Source of the DNA: Herpetosiphon giganteus
GTDB taxonomy: Bacteria; Chloroflexota; Chloroflexia; Chloroflexales; Herpetosiphonaceae
DNA: 64,000 nt
Reading direction: 5' to 3'
NCBI RefSeq assembly: GCF_016907925.1
Contig: NZ_JAFBCZ010000023.1
Location: 1 to 64,000 of the forward strand
Position 1 is the stretch's first letter. Every line of letters begins with the position of its first letter. The notes beneath the pieces are model-generated. The model was not told where the DNA came from and did no database searches. It worked only from the letters and a program-made list of their open reading frames with translations. Below, piece after piece: positions 62,316 through 64,000 of the stretch. The translations under genes and the position numbers were made by a program.

Positions 62316-64000
62316 GTGCAGCATACACGTGATTATCCGCAACTGAATGACGATTTGATCGAACGCCCACGCCTTCAAGCCCAATTGGAGGCGTGTTGGA
62401 CATGCCGTTTAACTGTGGTTGTGGCGGCGGCTGGCTATGGCAAAACCACAATTCTGGCCCAGTGGATGCAGCAAACGCTTGGCGGCGATTGTTTGTGGTA
62501 TGGCTTGAATATCCCAACCGAGGCCGAGCAACTTCAGCGCCTGCTGATTAATCTGACCACAGGCCGTTTTCCGCTGATTAAGCCCATCAATAGCTTGGCC
62601 GATTTGTTTGATTGCTGGGCAACTTTGGCTCCGCGGCGCATTGCTTTGGTGCTTGATGATTGCCAACAGTTGCAGGCCAGCGCTTGGCAGTTGTTGCAAG
62701 AAGTGCTGCGTTTTGCCCCAACCAACGTGCATCTGGTGATAAGTAGCCGCCAATTGCCGCAGCTTGATTGGGCTAGTTTGGCGGCGCGCGGTCAATATCG
62801 CCAACTCAATGCTGCTGAATTACGATTTAGCGCGGCGGAAGTTGCCCAACTGTTGCCAAGCCAAAATTCTAGCCAACGTGATGCTGCATGGCAAGCAACC
62901 AATGGCTGGCCCGCTGGTTTGCGTTTATGGCGGGCGTTGCCACATAGCTATCAAGGCACGATTGGCGCTTTTTTGGCGCAAGATGTGCTGGCTCAATTGC
63001 CCGCTCCTGTGCGCCGAACCGCCCAATTTGCTGCCCTGTTGCCATTTTTCAATCAAGCAGTGCTAACAGCGATGGCCGTGCCTGATCCAGCGAGTATCTG
63101 GCAATATAACCTGTTTGTTGTGCCCGACCACGCTGATTGGTGGCGCTTTGAGCCGTTTTGGTTGGAGGTTGTACGCCAAGAGCCGTTGGCCGAAGCCGAG
63201 CAATTGTTGACTCAAGCGGCAACGTGGTTTGATCAACAGGGGCATTATGAAGCGGCTCTTGATCTCTGGTGTCGTTTGGGCCAATGGTCAAAGGTCGCCG
63301 CGCGGCTTAAACAGGCTGGTTTGACGTTGTTGGCCCAGCAGCAGCCAGTTTTGCAATGGTTGCAACAATTGCCAGCCAACGAGCGCCAAAGTGGCGAATT
63401 ATTGCATGTGCATGGCTTGGCCTTGCGTGAACACGATCCGGTGTTGGCGGCTCAAACGTTGGCCTTGGCCGCCCAAGCCTATCGGGCTGAGCAACGCTAC
63501 GCCGAGGCTTTTCAGGTGGTTGGCGAACAATGTTTAATCTATTTTTGGCAGGGCGACGAGCAAGCCTTGTTTGCTGCTGCCCGCGAAAGTTTTAGCCTCA
63601 AAAGTTTTGTTTGGTATCGCCAACGCCGTGATTTATTGAAATTTCCCTTATTGCTGTTTCAGATCAAGCGTGGGCGCTATCTCAAGGCCTTGGCAACGGC
63701 CCAAAGTTTGGCCCACAGCGAATTGCCCTTCTTTTGGCGGTGGGTGGCTGCGTGTGTTGTCGGCGGCTTGTATACGATTTTGACCTTGCCGAATGAAGGC
63801 ATTCAATGGATCGAAGCGTGGTTGCAACATCCGCAAGTGCAAGCCGAGCCAGCCATGCGTATGAGCTTGTTGGATCTCTTGGCAACCTGTTTGATGAGCC
63901 GTTCGACCCCTGAAGATCGGTTGCTTGCCCAAGATTTGGCTGAGCAGGCCAGTAGGCTGAGCGAGCGCTATGGCGTGCGTTTGACTCGTTTGCAAACCCG
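62316..64000 (+). CDS. MalT/LuxR-like STAND regulator, 5' part (runs off window)
   Basis: Partial. From the GTG at 62316 the frame is open to the window end (over 560 codons). The N-terminus begins VQHTRDYPQLNDDLIERPRL, then VVVAAAGYGKTTILAQWMQ, a P-loop of the MalT/STAND type. IALVLDDCQQLQ (Walker B-like) and HLVISSRQLPQLDWASLAARGQYRQLNAAELRFSAAEV are MalT-like. A helical TPR-like region follows. A C-terminal HTH is expected beyond the window but not seen. The start is uncertain (no good ribosome-binding site). It follows the FtsX gene by 27 nt. Confidence 0.75.
   Translation, partial: MQHTRDYPQLNDDLIERPRLQAQLEACWTCRLTVVVAAAGYGKTTILAQWMQQTLGGDCLWYGLNIPTEAEQLQRLLINLTTGRFPLIKPINSLADLFDCWATLAPRRIALVLDDCQQLQASAWQLLQEVLRFAPTNVHLVISSRQLPQLDWASLAARGQYRQLNAAELRFSAAEVAQLLPSQNSSQRDAAWQATNGWPAGLRLWRALPHSYQGTIGAFLAQDVLAQLPAPVRRTAQFAALLPFFNQAVLTAMAVPDPASIWQYNLFVVPDHADWWRFEPFWLEVVRQEPLAEAEQLLTQAATWFDQQGHYEAALDLWCRLGQWSKVAARLKQAGLTLLAQQQPVLQWLQQLPANERQSGELLHVHGLALREHDPVLAAQTLALAAQAYRAEQRYAEAFQVVGEQCLIYFWQGDEQALFAAARESFSLKSFVWYRQRRDLLKFPLLLFQIKRGRYLKALATAQSLAHSELPFFWRWVAACVVGGLYTILTLPNEGIQWIEAWLQHPQVQAEPAMRMSLLDLLATCLMSRSTPEDRLLAQDLAEQASRLSERYGVRLTRLQT

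Overview
The window looks like a chromosomal stretch of a Herpetosiphon-like Chloroflexota bacterium. This is an inference from the gene repertoire (FtsX, BTAD and MalT-type regulators, many NHL/WD-repeat lipoproteins, YbhN-like membrane proteins), GC near 50%, and above all the gene spacers, which are packed with degenerate 7-bp tandem arrays and imperfect palindromes. No rRNA, tRNA, CRISPR array or intact insertion sequence was seen.

Layout: 206-4928 (minus) is a sulfonate-sulfur operon, ssuE-ssuA-ssuD-(repeat spacer)-ssuC-ssuB. 5106-10240 (plus) holds two YbhN/LPG-flippase-like membrane proteins, an Ig-like lipoprotein and an FAD oxidoreductase; a small conserved-looking microprotein (7310-7465) sits on the opposite strand. 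10596-20819 (minus) holds an M32 carboxypeptidase, a WD-type lipoprotein, an amidase_2 cell-wall hydrolase, and the translationally coupled run malQ, small membrane protein, NHL lipoprotein, HAMP-SpoIIE phosphatase.

21186-26453 is the most interesting region. A BTAD/NB-ARC/TPR regulator, a 197-aa protein with a leader-like N-terminal helix, and a tetrapyrrole-methylase-fold enzyme closely resembling borosin peptide-backbone N-methyltransferases lie head to tail with 13-nt and 1-nt gaps. A sigma-70-like factor diverges from them. I read this as a candidate split borosin RiPP locus with an unusually large precursor protein.

26637-38403 carries a lone molybdopterin oxidoreductase, hflX, a DUF4832-like protein, miaB overlapped by a CPBP protease, a TPR protein with an acidic tail, an ATP-grasp protein, an alpha/beta hydrolase and nadK. 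38378-49509 carries an unrecognised helical protein, a YyaL/DUF255 thioredoxin-domain protein, a small helical protein, a Gfo/Idh oxidoreductase, the group galT - M24-like - ltaE, a SIMPL protein, OsmC, a TolB-like lipoprotein and a zinc ribbon. 49580-58182 holds queA, prfA-add, and a DUF3105 membrane protein followed by valS. The DUF3105-valS pair is preceded by a convincing T-box leader (58214-58446) with its own consensus promoter. 58578-64000 holds an orphan pseudo-receiver, an ABC/FtsX exporter pair and the 5' part of a MalT-like regulator that runs off the window.

Regulatory sequence is unusually readable: one T-box, three consensus-type promoters, several strong terminators, and two ribosome-binding sites sequestered in long perfect or near-perfect hairpins.
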